From: Coleofasciculus sp. FACHB-1120
Lineage (GTDB): Bacteria; Cyanobacteriota; Cyanobacteriia; Cyanobacteriales; FACHB-T130
DNA: 64,000 nt
NCBI RefSeq assembly: GCF_014698845.1
Contig: NZ_JACJTV010000007.1
Coordinates: forward strand, 62,001-126,000
Direction of reading: 5' to 3'
The notes below the pieces were generated by a model that was not told where the DNA came from, ran no database searches, and saw only the letters and a list, made by a program, of their open reading frames with translations. Position numbers and translations under genes: made by a program. Each line of letters opens with the position of its first letter. Position 1 is the first letter of the stretch. Below, piece by piece: positions 44,893-54,125 of this stretch.

Positions 44893-45675
44893 CTAAAACG
44901 TTGAACAATTCATGGACAGTAATGCTTTCAGGCGTTCAGCATCGTGGATAGCATGACCATCTGGATCGTTGTTGAAATATACGTACACGTCAATCTTTTT
45001 TTGAAGAAATGAGCGGATATGAGAAGCCCAAGTAGACAATTCTTCCTCGCTGTAACCAACACCCCATTGTCCGCTGTGCATGCGAATATAAGTCCAGGGC
45101 GCAGTCAAACGAATATCTAGCGGAACCGTGGGGCTGACGGGCAAACAAAGGGCTGCACCCGCACGTTCTAATTGTTCGTATACCTGTGGAATTAGCCAAC
45201 TTTGGTGCCGAAATTCAAATGTATAACGTTTTTCTGGATAAGAAGAAAGTAATTCTAAGAACGGCTGAAGGCGCTCGATATTTAAGGGCCATGTGTGAGG
45301 GAATTGGAACAGAATTGGGCCTAATTTTTCTTGCAACCCACCCGCTCGTTCCATCAAGCGAGATAGCGGCTCAGCCGGATCTTTTAACTTTTTCATGTGG
45401 GTAAGGTAGCGGCTACCTTTCACAGCAAAAATAAACCCTTCAGGTGTTTGTTCTCGCCACGTTTCAAATACAGACCGCTCTGGCAGACGATAGAAAGAAA
45501 AGTTGATTTCTACAGTTGGAAAGTGCTGTGCGTAAAATGGGAGTTGTTGGTTTCCAGGCATCTGCGCTGGATAGAAAATGTTCATCCAGTGCTTATAAAC
45601 CCAACCGCTAGTACCAATTTGCAGCAGCGGAGCTGCCGTAAAAGGTTGAGATTCCTGCTCTTGTTCTTCACTCAT
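44893..45675 (-). CDS. DUF72 domain-containing protein
   Basis: A 260-residue protein of the DUF72 family, a TIM-barrel-like fold of unknown function found in most bacterial groups. Typical parts are LQIGTSGWVYKHW at the start, the FPTVEINFSFYRLP segment, FIFAVKGSRYLTH, and the C-terminal DVYVYFNNDPDGHAIHDAERL. It is cytosolic. Start ATG is at 45673-45675, and no conserved neighbour suggests a role. The preceding spacer to the Nudix gene (229 bp) holds nothing recognisable. Confidence 0.88.
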   Translation of the reverse strand: MSEEQEQESQPFTAAPLLQIGTSGWVYKHWMNIFYPAQMPGNQQLPFYAQHFPTVEINFSFYRLPERSVFETWREQTPEGFIFAVKGSRYLTHMKKLKDPAEPLSRLMERAGGLQEKLGPILFQFPHTWPLNIERLQPFLELLSSYPEKRYTFEFRHQSWLIPQVYEQLERAGAALCLPVSPTVPLDIRLTAPWTYIRMHSGQWGVGYSEEELSTWASHIRSFLQKKIDVYVYFNNDPDGHAIHDAERLKALLSMNCSTF

Positions 45676-45904
45676 TCAGTTGTTCCATTTGAACTAAATC
45701 ATTATCTCTTGCAAATCACCAAGCCCGAGTGACTAAAAGTGCTTGAAAAGGAAGTCGCAACCAAAGTCATAGCCACTATTGCGAGTCACATTTGCCAGCC
45801 ACATTTGCCATTAGCTTAGTTTGAGTGCGTCCCAACCGTGAGACTTATGAATAAGTTCCAAAGTTTGTGGTGATATGTTTAGCCAGTGTCAGCGCGATCG
45901 CCTA

Positions 45905-46450
45905 TTATTCGCCAAGTACCTTATTCGCTTTCAGAATCAGCACACAGCTTGGCGCGTGTGTGATTACGCTATCCATGACCATTTGCACCGCTTCACTTAA
46001 GGGAATCCGAACTGTTTCTATCGTTTCCGTTCCTTCTTGATGGGATTGGGTGAATGTTAATTGCTTTGCTAGAAATAGACGCACCGGACAGTAGACAATT
46101 GATGTATCTAAATCAAAAACTCCTAGATCGAGCCATTCTGAGGCTTTAACTCCCAATTCCTCTTCAATTTCTCGTTGTGCAGATTCCAGGTGCGGTTCAT
46201 CCTCCTCAACACCACCAGCGACAACCTCAATGCTTTCTTTGCCAAGCGCATAACGAAATTGCCGGGTAAGATAGACTACGCGATCGCTATCGATTGGCAA
46301 AATAGCAACGCCAGATTTCATGGTGACAGTGGCATAGGTACCCGGTTGTCCGTCAGGCTGAAGAACTTGGTCTTCACGAACATTGATAAACGAATTTTGG
46401 TACTTTCGATTCGTTTCTTGGATTGTCCAAGGGCCATGTTTTTGTGTCAT
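45905..46450 (-). CDS. Nudix hydrolase (ADP-ribose pyrophosphatase-like)
   Basis: A 181-residue Nudix enzyme. The Nudix box is complete: GGVEEDE, then a 7-residue spacer, then REIEEELGV (about 77-99 overall), giving GX5EX7REUXEEXGU. The N-terminal KYQNSFINVREDQVLQPDGQPGTY and the YLTRQFRYALGKESIEVVAGG segment are typical of ADP-sugar pyrophosphatases (NudF-like). It probably hydrolyses ADP-ribose or another nucleoside diphosphate sugar. Start ATG is at 46448-46450. It appears to be a single-gene unit. Confidence 0.85.
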   Translation of the reverse strand: MTQKHGPWTIQETNRKYQNSFINVREDQVLQPDGQPGTYATVTMKSGVAILPIDSDRVVYLTRQFRYALGKESIEVVAGGVEEDEPHLESAQREIEEELGVKASEWLDLGVFDLDTSIVYCPVRLFLAKQLTFTQSHQEGTETIETVRIPLSEAVQMVMDSVITHAPSCVLILKANKVLGE

Positions 46451-46594
46451 GTTGCGTTCTTTTTCTATTTAGTAATCGACGAAAAGTAACTGGAATTTCT
46501 CTCGTCATAACTACGCGAATGTAGGAGCATCTCAATGATGCAAACTGTCTCGAAAGCTCCTAATTTTGCGTTAATATCAGGAGATAATATTTCA

Positions 46595-46616
46595 CCCTCC
46601 CCGTAAACGGGGAGGG
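46595..46616. repeat. CCCTCCCCG/CGGGGAGGG hairpin
   Basis: A perfect 9-bp stem with loop TAAA (46595-46603, 46608-46616), followed by TTGGGGTGGGGTT. It lies 46 bp beyond the stop codon of the 46662-47057 gene and may end its transcript on the minus strand. Confidence 0.5.
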
Positions 46617-46661
46617 TTGGGGTGGGGTTCTAGGTTGTTATCGAAATGCACAAAGCTCTCA

Positions 46662-47057
46662 TTACTCTAAAGCTGGTTTAATCCGTTCATAAGAGGAGAG
46701 AAATAAACTAAAGAGAATTGCAAAGGTAAGGTCAATAACACCTGGAACTAAATAAAATGGGTGAAGACCGCCGATTAAGGTGTGATAAGCCAGAACGATA
46801 AAGACAGAAACTTGGGCGCAAATTCCAAATCTTACAAGGTCGTGATTGCGAGAGATATCTTTACCAACCCACCAATAACCAATCCCGATCGTAAATACTA
46901 ATGCGCCGAACAGATGTAAATATTCAGGATTGGTGAGCGGTTCTTGACCCAGTATTTGGCGAATCCATTGGTCGGATAACAGCAAAGCTATAGATTCAAC
47001 CCAGTTAATGATAGCTTTGGTTTGAAATACGTACTTCCACGTTATTGGATTGTTCAT
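46662..47057 (-). CDS. Hypothetical membrane protein
   Basis: A 131-residue protein with about three to four membrane helices, including HLFGALVFTIGIGYWWVG and GVIDLTFAILFSLFLSS. The pattern of short loops and a KDISRNHDLVRFGICAQ segment resembles small uncharacterised membrane proteins seen in many bacteria. I cannot assign a family with confidence. Start ATG is at 47055-47057. It lies about 210 bp downstream of hflX on the same strand, with palindromic repeats between them. Confidence 0.6.
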   Translation of the reverse strand: MNNPITWKYVFQTKAIINWVESIALLLSDQWIRQILGQEPLTNPEYLHLFGALVFTIGIGYWWVGKDISRNHDLVRFGICAQVSVFIVLAYHTLIGGLHPFYLVPGVIDLTFAILFSLFLSSYERIKPALE

Positions 47058-47150
47058 CGTTTTAATCAGCGTGTAAATTCTTGTTTGGTTTGCTCGATTT
47101 GTTGTGAATACGGTTTACTTAACTGGGTGTCCTATACACTTGATCCCTAG

Positions 47151-47202
47151 CCCCCCTTAAAAAGGGGGGAGATTGCTCTATAACCCCTTTTTAAGTGGGT
47201 TG
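47151..47202. repeat. CCCCCCTTAAAAAGGGGGG repeat plus a second half-copy
   Basis: 47151-47169 is identical to the palindrome at 38835-38853. It is followed by a second inverted pair, AACCCCTTTTTAAGTGGGTT, near 47183-47202. It lies downstream of hflX and could act as its terminator. Confidence 0.65.
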
Positions 47203-47265
47203 GGGAATTAGCAAAAATAGACACCGTAACTGCTCGCTTCTTGTCACCTTTTTATTAGTGCTTTA

Positions 47266-48966
47266 TTAGTGCAGTTGTGGAACTGCTTCATCAACCAGTT
47301 GCACCATCCGCTGACGTAGAGTCTCTAAACCTAAGCGTTGAGTGGCAGAAATAAACACAGCTTCGGGATACTGTTGTTGAGCTAAGGCTAGCGTTTCGCT
47401 ATCTACTTGATCGACCTTGTTAAAAGCGATTAAAGCTTTACCTGGAAGGGCAGGCATTTCTTCAAGCACTTCCATGACCGAACGGATGTGGCTTTCCCAA
47501 GCGGGATGGGATAGATCGACGACATGAAGCATGGCATTTGCCTCCGTGACTTCCTCCAGGGTGGCTCGGAAAGCATCCATCAGCGGTGGCGGGAGTTCGT
47601 GAATAAACCCGACGGTGTCTGTCAGAAGAATCGTCCGTCGCTCTTGGGTTTCGGGGTTTGTAATGACCAGCTTTCGAGTCGTGGGGTCGAGGGTAGCAAA
47701 CAGTTGATCTGCCGTATAAACTTCGGCGTGGGTTAACACGTTCAGCAGGGTGGACTTCCCGGCGTTGGTATAACCAACCATAGCAATAGAGGGAATCGCT
47801 TGCTCTTGCCGTTGTTGTCTAATCCGGGAGCGATGCGCTTGTAATTGGTTGACTTCCTGCTGGAGTTGGGCAATTCGGCGCTGAATGGTTCGCCGCTCGG
47901 TTTCTAGTTTGGTTTCACCCGGTCCTCTCGTACCAATCCCGGCTCCTAGTCTGGACATTTCCCGACCCCGACCCCTCAGCCGAGGCAGCATATATTCCAG
48001 TTGCGCCAGTTCCACTTGCAATTTACCTGCTTGGGATTGAGCGCGTTGAGCGAAGATATCGAGAATTACTTCAGTCCGGTCTACAACAGGAATCCCGATC
48101 TCGGTTTCTAAGTTACGAGCTTGAGAGGGAGAGATATCTCGGTCAAAGACAATAATATTGGCTCCCAGTTGATGAGCGCGTTGGGCAATTTCTTCAACTT
48201 TTCCATGACCGACGACCGTTTGAGGATGAGGACGCGATCGCTTTTGTTGCATTGTCTCTAATACTTGTCCTCCGGCACTTTCAACTAAGCGAACGAGTTC
48301 CTCCAGACCATCTTGAAACCGCTGGGGAGAGACGTCTTCTGTCATCAACCCAACCAGCAGAACGCGATCGCCGTCTGAGTTATTCTCTGGGAGTTGCAAG
48401 GTTTCAAAGCCCGACTCGGAGAACTCACTCTCCCATTCATCTACTAAGTCGTCAAAGCCTTGCTCTGTCAGGTCATCTAAGCTAAGGGGGCGAGAAATAA
48501 CCCAGGGCTTTTCTGCTTCGGGAACCAGGTGAGCCAGATAAGCTTCCTTGACATCGCCTGCGGCTTCACCATTTCGTCGCGCCCCATCGCCCCTTGGAAC
48601 TAAAACCGCTAAGGCGTCTAGGCGCTGCTGTGCCATTGCCCTGAGTGCCGCTGTATCCGGTGGATCGGATTTGAGTTGAGTGGCAAGACAGCGAATTCCA
48701 CTCAAGTGTTCGCCCTTATGCCGAGGCAACTCTTGGGGCGGAATTTGCGTTTGGCTGGGAGTCCCGACAGCGATTCGGATCGGGTGCCCGCGTCGATTGA
48801 TATAACAGCATACTGGATGATGAATAGACGTACTGATTTCGGCTAGCGCTTGAGCGAATTCTGGAGTCGTCAGGCGATCGCTTGGTTGGCGCTGTTCGTA
48901 AAGCCGCTGTAGTTGTTTGATATGGCTCGATTGTAATCCTTGAAGATTTCCGTAAATAGTTTGCAT
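47266..48966 (-). CDS. hflX: GTPase HflX, long cyanobacterial form
   Basis: HflX is a ribosome-binding GTPase that splits stalled or idle ribosomes under stress. The 566-residue product has a long N-terminal extension (about 190 residues) before the glycine-rich HflX domain (TVVGHGKVEEI near 250) and a GTPase domain with G1 GYTNAGKST, G3 DTVGF and G4 NKVD. E. coli HflX is 426 residues; the long extension is usual in cyanobacteria. The linker MSRLGAGIGTRGPGETKLE is conserved. Start ATG is at 48964-48966. No hfq is adjacent. Confidence 0.93.
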   Translation of the reverse strand: MQTIYGNLQGLQSSHIKQLQRLYEQRQPSDRLTTPEFAQALAEISTSIHHPVCCYINRRGHPIRIAVGTPSQTQIPPQELPRHKGEHLSGIRCLATQLKSDPPDTAALRAMAQQRLDALAVLVPRGDGARRNGEAAGDVKEAYLAHLVPEAEKPWVISRPLSLDDLTEQGFDDLVDEWESEFSESGFETLQLPENNSDGDRVLLVGLMTEDVSPQRFQDGLEELVRLVESAGGQVLETMQQKRSRPHPQTVVGHGKVEEIAQRAHQLGANIIVFDRDISPSQARNLETEIGIPVVDRTEVILDIFAQRAQSQAGKLQVELAQLEYMLPRLRGRGREMSRLGAGIGTRGPGETKLETERRTIQRRIAQLQQEVNQLQAHRSRIRQQRQEQAIPSIAMVGYTNAGKSTLLNVLTHAEVYTADQLFATLDPTTRKLVITNPETQERRTILLTDTVGFIHELPPPLMDAFRATLEEVTEANAMLHVVDLSHPAWESHIRSVMEVLEEMPALPGKALIAFNKVDQVDSETLALAQQQYPEAVFISATQRLGLETLRQRMVQLVDEAVPQLH

Positions 48967-49374
48967 AAGATTCGCTAAAAAACTGGCCTATTGAATCCTT
49001 TGCTTCAATATTTACTAATCTTCCTTTTTGACTTAATCTTCCTTTTGGATTAAGTAGGAGTTAAGAGGATGTTTTAAAAGTGGGATCTGGTATAAAAAAG
49101 CTCAGGGATTTGCAACAAAATAAGATACCAGTCTGATGGCTGCTAGAACGGATGGTTCTGAATCAACGCCACCCCCATGCATTGGCAGGCCTAATTCTAC
49201 TGTTGGTATCTTTGGCTTCTTTGGTCTCTTCTTTCTTCTGGATTTCATCCCATCTGAGGAGCGATACCCCCGATTCGCCAGGGGTATTTTTAGAGAAGTC
49301 GGGGATCTACAGGGCTGGTTCGCAGCTCAAATAGAATTGCGATAAATCGTCTAAGAGACTGTTTTTAAGGAAGC
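48967..49374. other. Intergenic region with a possible small membrane ORF
   Basis: Near the hflX start there is a repeated AATCTTCCTTTT motif (about 49015-49045). A plus-strand frame 49152-49334 would encode 60 residues with one membrane helix (LAGLILLLVSLASLVSSFFW), but its 3' half runs through GAAGTCGGGGATCT-type repeat DNA and no ribosome binding site is evident. I do not call it a gene. Confidence 0.35.
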
Positions 49375-50235
49375 TCAAAGTAGTCCTAAGGCTTTAAGAC
49401 TGCGCCGGGTGATTTCAATGCGATTGACACCATCATTATCGTTTCGCATATCCATATTTGTGGCAAAGAAATAAACATTATTGTTCTGTTCCAGATATCC
49501 CACAAACCAGCCATTCTCAGGAGTCGTACTGTTAGCCCAGCCCGTCTTTCCGCGCAGTACATAGTCTGGCGTTTGTTCGCGCACCATCATATCTTTGACC
49601 AAATCTAAGCTGCGTTGAGAGAAGGGTAAGTCGTTGCGATAGAGACGTTGCAGAAACTCAATCTCTTGTTTGGGCGTAATTTTTAAAGGGCCGCTTAACC
49701 AAAATCGATCGATCTGCTCAGATGTCCCAATTTTGCGGTTTCCATAGCCGACTTGATTGATAAACTTCTGCATCCGTTCATGCCCAATTTTCCGAGCCAA
49801 AATTTGGTAAAACCAAACCGTTGAGTCTTTGAAACCTTGGCGCAGGTTGGTGTCTCGGTTCCAAGCTGCGATGTTCCGTTGAATGCCATCCCAGGTTAAA
49901 ACAGTCACTTCATCTTGAATCACCCCTGTTTCCAATGCCACAAGCGCGTTGAAAATCTTGAAGGTTGAAGCGGGGAAGAATGCCGTTGAATTTCGAGGCG
50001 CGTTATGTTCGTAGAATTGATTTTTGTTCTGGTCGTAAATCAAAATTGACCCTTCAACGCCCAGTTCTCGGAAAGAACGCCCCAGGTCTATCCCTTGAGT
50101 TGTGGTGATTTCTGAAGTTGGTTGAGGGGGCTGAGAGTTCGCCGCAGTGCTAAAGAAACCGTTAATGGTCAACAGCGCCACGAGGCTACCAATAGCGATC
50201 GCGATCGCTATTGGCACTTGCTTCATTCGATACAT
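49375..50235 (-). CDS. Class D beta-lactamase family protein (OXA-like)
   Basis: A 286-residue exported serine hydrolase. A signal or anchor segment (IAIAIAIGSLVALLTINGFF) is followed by the penicillin-recognising fold. All class D motifs are present: STFK with the active-site Ser and Lys near residue 90, the SxV motif in DSTVWFYQ, YGN in VGYGNRKIG, the omega-loop Trp in DRFWLSGPLKI, and KTG in RGKTGW. It should be catalytically intact, but whether it hydrolyses clinical beta-lactams is unknown. ATG 50233-50235 is preferred since AAGGA precedes it. No mobile element is next to it, which suggests a resident gene. Confidence 0.85.
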   Translation of the reverse strand: MYRMKQVPIAIAIAIGSLVALLTINGFFSTAANSQPPQPTSEITTTQGIDLGRSFRELGVEGSILIYDQNKNQFYEHNAPRNSTAFFPASTFKIFNALVALETGVIQDEVTVLTWDGIQRNIAAWNRDTNLRQGFKDSTVWFYQILARKIGHERMQKFINQVGYGNRKIGTSEQIDRFWLSGPLKITPKQEIEFLQRLYRNDLPFSQRSLDLVKDMMVREQTPDYVLRGKTGWANSTTPENGWFVGYLEQNNNVYFFATNMDMRNDNDGVNRIEITRRSLKALGLL

Positions 50236-50349
50236 CAGGATTTTCCTTATGTGATTTTCAAACCAGTTGTAATACAGCAATGGGTTTGGCAATTCCAGAA
50301 ATCTATTCAGATATCCGATCGGGTATCAGCGTCTTCGCTGGCAGCAAAT

Positions 50350-51714
50350 TCAAGTAAAGTTGCGACTGTGCTGGAGATACCAGGTATTGAGCGCCAGTTG
50401 ATGCACTTCGCGCCAGGGAAGGTTGTTTACCTTGGCTAATTCGGCACAATCTTCGTATTCTGGCTGCACATTCGCGATCGCTTTCTGGTCAGGATTCCCA
50501 GTCCAGGCAACTTTGACGCGAACGAAGCCATATTCTGTTTGAACCTGTTGAATTTCTCGCTGCAAAATTGAGCGTTGCTGTGTCTGACGCCGGATGCCGA
50601 GGGTTGTCGTTTCTCGGAATAAGATTGCTTCGCAAGCAGATATCTGTTCTGGATGACAAATAACCGTCAGTAAAATCCCAGGACGGGACTTTTTCATTCC
50701 AATCGGTTGAGTGAACACATCCACCGCACCGGCGTTAAATAGTGCCTCAAATACATAGCCAATCGCTTGGGGACTCAAATCATCGATTTGAGTTTCCAGC
50801 ACCGAAATTATTTCTAAACAGGGGCTTTCGGAAGGCTGAAGGAATCCCGACTCCTGTAGAGAAGCAAATCGCGTCTCTACACCCTCGCCAATCCAGAGGC
50901 GCAGAATATTGGGAATTGGTAACTGACGGGAACCGGCACCATTCCCAACTCGCTGAATCGTCATGGGTGGTGGAGATCCAAAGCCGGTGGCAAGTGTACA
51001 AGCGATCGCTGCCCCAGTCGGCGTCACCAGTTCCCGATCGATCCCATTACTATAAACTGGCACCTGGCGCGATTCCCACAACTTTAATACAGCCGGTACC
51101 GGCACCGCTAGCTGACCGTGAGCTGCTCTAACCATCCCGCCACCAGTAGGGAGTGCCGAACAGTATAGTTCGTCAATCCCCAACCAATCCAAGCCCAGAC
51201 AAGTGCCGACAATATCTACAATGGCATCAGTCGCCCCGACTTCATGAAAATGAACTTCTTCTGGGGGAATACCGTGAACCGCTCCTTCTGCGTCTGCCAG
51301 CCGTTGAAACACTGCCAAACTGGACGCTTGTACTCGTAACGGAAACTCCGCTGCTGCAATCAACTGCACAATTTCTGGTAAATGCCGCGTCGGGGAATGA
51401 GAATGAACCCCATCGAGATCGCCATCGCCATCGGGATGCCGATGCTGATGCTGATGCCCACCATTTTGCCGGTGATGTTCGTGGTGGTGATTTGAATCAG
51501 TGCGATCGCGATCGCTCAAATCTACGTGAAACTTAGTAGCTTGCTGACCGTTCCGGTGAACGTGTTCGGCTCGTAACTGGTATTCTTGGGAAATTCCCAG
51601 CCTCTTGAGCTTTTCAATTAAATAATCTAGGGGAACTCCCGCATCTACAAGTGCCCCCAGGCACATATCACCGGCAATTCCTGTTGGACATTCTAGGTAA
51701 GCTAGCTTGTTCAT
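50350..51714 (-). CDS. larC: Nickel pincer cofactor biosynthesis protein LarC
   Basis: LarC is the CTP-dependent nickel insertase that completes the nickel-pincer cofactor of lactate racemase-type enzymes. The 454 residues begin [21 protein letters not shown] and include [18 protein letters not shown] and PTPTGAAIA-like segments. A His/Asp-rich insertion lies at about 74-108 (HHHEHH, HQHQHRH) and may bind metal. A second insertion, with [12 protein letters not shown] at about 276-287, is encoded by a palindromic repeat (50855-50881). It is one continuous ORF, unlike species where LarC arises by programmed frameshift. No larA, larB or larE is adjacent. Confidence 0.9.
   Translation of the reverse strand: MNKLAYLECPTGIAGDMCLGALVDAGVPLDYLIEKLKRLGISQEYQLRAEHVHRNGQQATKFHVDLSDRDRTDSNHHHEHHRQNGGHQHQHRHPDGDGDLDGVHSHSPTRHLPEIVQLIAAAEFPLRVQASSLAVFQRLADAEGAVHGIPPEEVHFHEVGATDAIVDIVGTCLGLDWLGIDELYCSALPTGGGMVRAAHGQLAVPVPAVLKLWESRQVPVYSNGIDRELVTPTGAAIACTLATGFGSPPPMTIQRVGNGAGSRQLPIPNILRLWIGEGVETRFASLQESGFLQPSESPCLEIISVLETQIDDLSPQAIGYVFEALFNAGAVDVFTQPIGMKKSRPGILLTVICHPEQISACEAILFRETTTLGIRRQTQQRSILQREIQQVQTEYGFVRVKVAWTGNPDQKAIANVQPEYEDCAELAKVNNLPWREVHQLALNTWYLQHSRNFT
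50855..50881. repeat. In-frame palindromic repeat in larC
   Basis: Arms GTAGAGA (50856-50862) and TCTCTAC (50874-50880) enclose AGCAAATCGCG. It is related to copies at 39721 (ABC exporter), 5711 and 13558 (spacers). Confidence 0.7.
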
Positions 51715-51784
51715 AAGGAGTAATCAGGAGTCAGGAAAAATTCTGGATTCTGAATTCTGTAATCTCAGTTCTGGATTCTGCATT

Positions 51785-52438
51785 ATGGCGACAATCTACA
51801 ATATCCATCCTGATACACCGCAAACTCGTGGAATAGAACAAATAGTAGGTGCCCTAAGAGATGGCGCTGTGATGCTATATCCCACTGATACTGTCTACGC
51901 CATTGGCTGTGACCTAAATGTCAAGTCAGCGGTGGAGCGTGTGAGGCAGATTAAGCAGCTATCTAATGATAAGCCCCTGACGTTCCTGTGTCCGTCTCTG
52001 TCCAACATTGCCCAATATGCCGTCGTCACTGATGTCGCTTATCGGATTATGAGGAATTTAATTCCTGGGACTTACACATTTCTGCTTCCAGCCACCAAAT
52101 TAGTGCCCAAGCTGGTGATGAGTCCCAAGCGCAAAACGACAGGCATTCGGGTTCCGGAACATACAGTGTGCCAGTCGCTGTTGCAGGCATTGGGTAATCC
52201 GATTATTTCCACCTCAGCTCACCTAGAGGATCGGAATGGCAACGCCCCAACCCTAGGGCTGGAGAAGGCAAAATTGTTTGACCAGGTAGACAAGCTAGTA
52301 GACCTGATTGTGGACATTGGCTCGGAACCAGGAGATGGGGTCTCCACAATTTTGGATTTGACAGGTGAGGAACCTGTCATCGTCCGGAGAGGTCTGGGAT
52401 GGGAGGCTGCAACGGCTTGGGCGACATCGGTCAGTTGA
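51785..52438 (+). CDS. YrdC/Sua5-domain protein (threonylcarbamoyl-AMP synthase family)
   Basis: A 217-residue YrdC-fold protein. The family makes threonylcarbamoyl-adenylate for the t6A modification of tRNAs. Conserved parts are DGAVMLYPTDTVYAIGCD, the KQLSNDKPLTFLCPSLSNIAQYA segment, a PGTYTFLLPAT strand, RKTTGIRVPEH, and PIISTSAHL. The length and the KDKP-like loop fit the YciO/Sua5 short group, so exact equivalence to TsaC is not certain. ATG 51785 gives the expected start MATIYNIHP; the ORF is open from 51707, but those codons are spacer-like DNA. It is divergent from larC. Confidence 0.85.
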   Translation: MATIYNIHPDTPQTRGIEQIVGALRDGAVMLYPTDTVYAIGCDLNVKSAVERVRQIKQLSNDKPLTFLCPSLSNIAQYAVVTDVAYRIMRNLIPGTYTFLLPATKLVPKLVMSPKRKTTGIRVPEHTVCQSLLQALGNPIISTSAHLEDRNGNAPTLGLEKAKLFDQVDKLVDLIVDIGSEPGDGVSTILDLTGEEPVIVRRGLGWEAATAWATSVS

Positions 52439-52916
52439 TTTTAGATGAAAGATTAAAGATTAAAGATTGAGTTAAAGCTTTTAAATCCAAAGTCCCAAAT
52501 CGCCCATCTAAAATCCCTTTGTGAACTAAAGACTATTACTACAGCCTCATCACTAGGGACTTCGGAAGAGAACCCTACCAGCAATCCAGTTCCTGGATTG
52601 TCCACTCAACACCCGCTCCGACCGCTTTACGAAAACACCAATCCGTCATCGTTTGCGGGAGCGTAAGCCCAGGTACAGCAAGGGTTAGTGCTTCTTTAGG
52701 TCAGAGAAAATGGTGGGAGAGGGTAGAGATGACCCATAGTGAGCTGAGAGTAGTCACACACCCGCTGTCCGGTGTCTAACAATAAGCCCCTACAGTCTAA
52801 ATATAGAGAGTTGAAACGGTCAAATGCAGGCGCTGCCTGACAAGAGACAAAACTTTTGAACCGTTCTCATCTGCTCTTGTTGACTTTGAATTCTGTCGCT
52901 ACCAGGGGCTTTCACC
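52439..52916. other. Long leader region upstream of the HetZ-family gene
   Basis: A 478-bp spacer. It begins with AAATCCAAAGTCCCAAATC-type low-complexity repeats (52445-52515). The remainder is GC-normal with no ORF. Several short inverted repeats (for example AGGGACTTC...AGAACCCT near 52554-52575) could structure a long 5' leader. No good match to the palindromic HetR site was found. GGGGCTTTCACC precedes the start codon at 52917. Confidence 0.45.
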
Positions 52917-54113
52917 ATGACAACTATCAATTCTCCCAGCCAATCTTCTGAAAACCTATGTCACTCGACCGAGCAACTGTTGGGAATCGACGTGCAAACG
53001 ATGACCGATCTGTTGTTAGAGGAATTGCGGACTGAAATTAAAGTGATGTCTTGGCACGTTCAGGCTGTGGCTAACCGGATCGCCCTAGAGGTGGCGCGGA
53101 TTTGCAGCAAGAGTGCCCGCATCCAGACTTCGGGTGAGGTTCGTTCTTGGCAGTTGAATCTGGGACGGCATCGGCTGCAAAAGTGTCTGTCATACTACCG
53201 CCTGGGTTCTAAGCGGGGTCGGGTTGAACTGCACAGCAACCTCAGCGCGATGGTTTATCGTTATGTGGTGTCGCCACACTCTCAGCTAGGTTTCCAAGCC
53301 CGCTACAACCTGATTGAGGACTTCTTGCAAGAGTTTTACGCTGAGTCCATCAAAGCGTTCCGGCGGGAAAATGAGCTGACAATAGACTATACTCCCCGCA
53401 CTCAACTGGAACTGGCGGAGTATATGGCGTTCAGCGAACAGTATGCCAAGCGTCGCATCAATTTACCGAATGGCACCAGCCAGCAGCTAGTTGTGTTGAG
53501 GGCACAGGGGTTTGCTCGCCGCCAGCCTGCTGAGACGAGCATGGATATTGAGAAGGCGATTGAGTTTCCTAGAGGTGAGGATGCGGACACTCAAAGTCGG
53601 TCAGCGGCGATGCACCAGCTGCGATCGCAATTGGTTGCCGATACGATTGACCCGGCGGAAGCGGTGTTGCGCGATCGCGTCGTCGCTGAACTGATGGAAT
53701 ACCTGCAAGCCCAAGGTCAAGAGGACTGTGTTAATTACCTGGTTTTAAAGCTGCAAGACCTCTCCGCACCAGAGATTGACGAAATCCTGGGTTTAACCGC
53801 CCGTCAGCGCGACTACTTACAACAGCGCTTTAAGTACCATGTGGAAAAATTCTCTCGTCAAAACAACTGGAAGCTGGTACATCAATGGTTGGGAGCCGAT
53901 CTCGACCAAAAACTGGGCCTCTCTTCTCAGCAGTGGGAAGCGTTTTGGAATCAACTTTCTGAGGAACAGCAGCAGCTGTTGGAGTTAAAACAAGCTCAAG
54001 TCAACGATCGGGAAATTGCTCAAACACTCGGATGCACGCCCAAACAGTTACAAAAGCGCTGGACTCAAGTGCTGGAAATGGCTTGGAAAATCCGCAACCA
54101 AGGAGATGTATGA
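52917..54113 (+). CDS. HetZ-family transcription regulator
   Basis: A 398-residue protein like HetZ, a DNA-binding regulator that acts with HetR early in heterocyst differentiation in Anabaena, with relatives in filamentous species without heterocysts. Recognised parts are the N-terminal STEQLLGIDVQTM, a central ELAEYMAFSEQYAKRR and VLRAQGFARRQPAE, and a C-terminal segment DCVNYLVLKLQDLSAPEIDE. The last 60 residues look like a helix-turn-helix (NDREIAQTLGCTPKQLQKRW). Whether it is the HetZ orthologue or the broader HetZ-related group is open. The patU genes that follow hetZ in Anabaena are absent here. It has a long leader and its own terminator. Confidence 0.75.
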   Translation: MTTINSPSQSSENLCHSTEQLLGIDVQTMTDLLLEELRTEIKVMSWHVQAVANRIALEVARICSKSARIQTSGEVRSWQLNLGRHRLQKCLSYYRLGSKRGRVELHSNLSAMVYRYVVSPHSQLGFQARYNLIEDFLQEFYAESIKAFRRENELTIDYTPRTQLELAEYMAFSEQYAKRRINLPNGTSQQLVVLRAQGFARRQPAETSMDIEKAIEFPRGEDADTQSRSAAMHQLRSQLVADTIDPAEAVLRDRVVAELMEYLQAQGQEDCVNYLVLKLQDLSAPEIDEILGLTARQRDYLQQRFKYHVEKFSRQNNWKLVHQWLGADLDQKLGLSSQQWEAFWNQLSEEQQQLLELKQAQVNDREIAQTLGCTPKQLQKRWTQVLEMAWKIRNQGDV

Positions 54114-54125
54114 CTAATGAGTTTC

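Noticed and set aside
49152-49334. 60-codon ORF with one hydrophobic helix
   Set aside because: Its second half runs through repeat-type DNA and no ribosome binding site is evident; overlapping frames are equally open.
52700-52916. HetR-binding palindrome upstream of the HetZ-family gene
   Set aside because: A GTGTCTAACAATAAGCCCCTAC segment looks slightly similar but is not palindromic.
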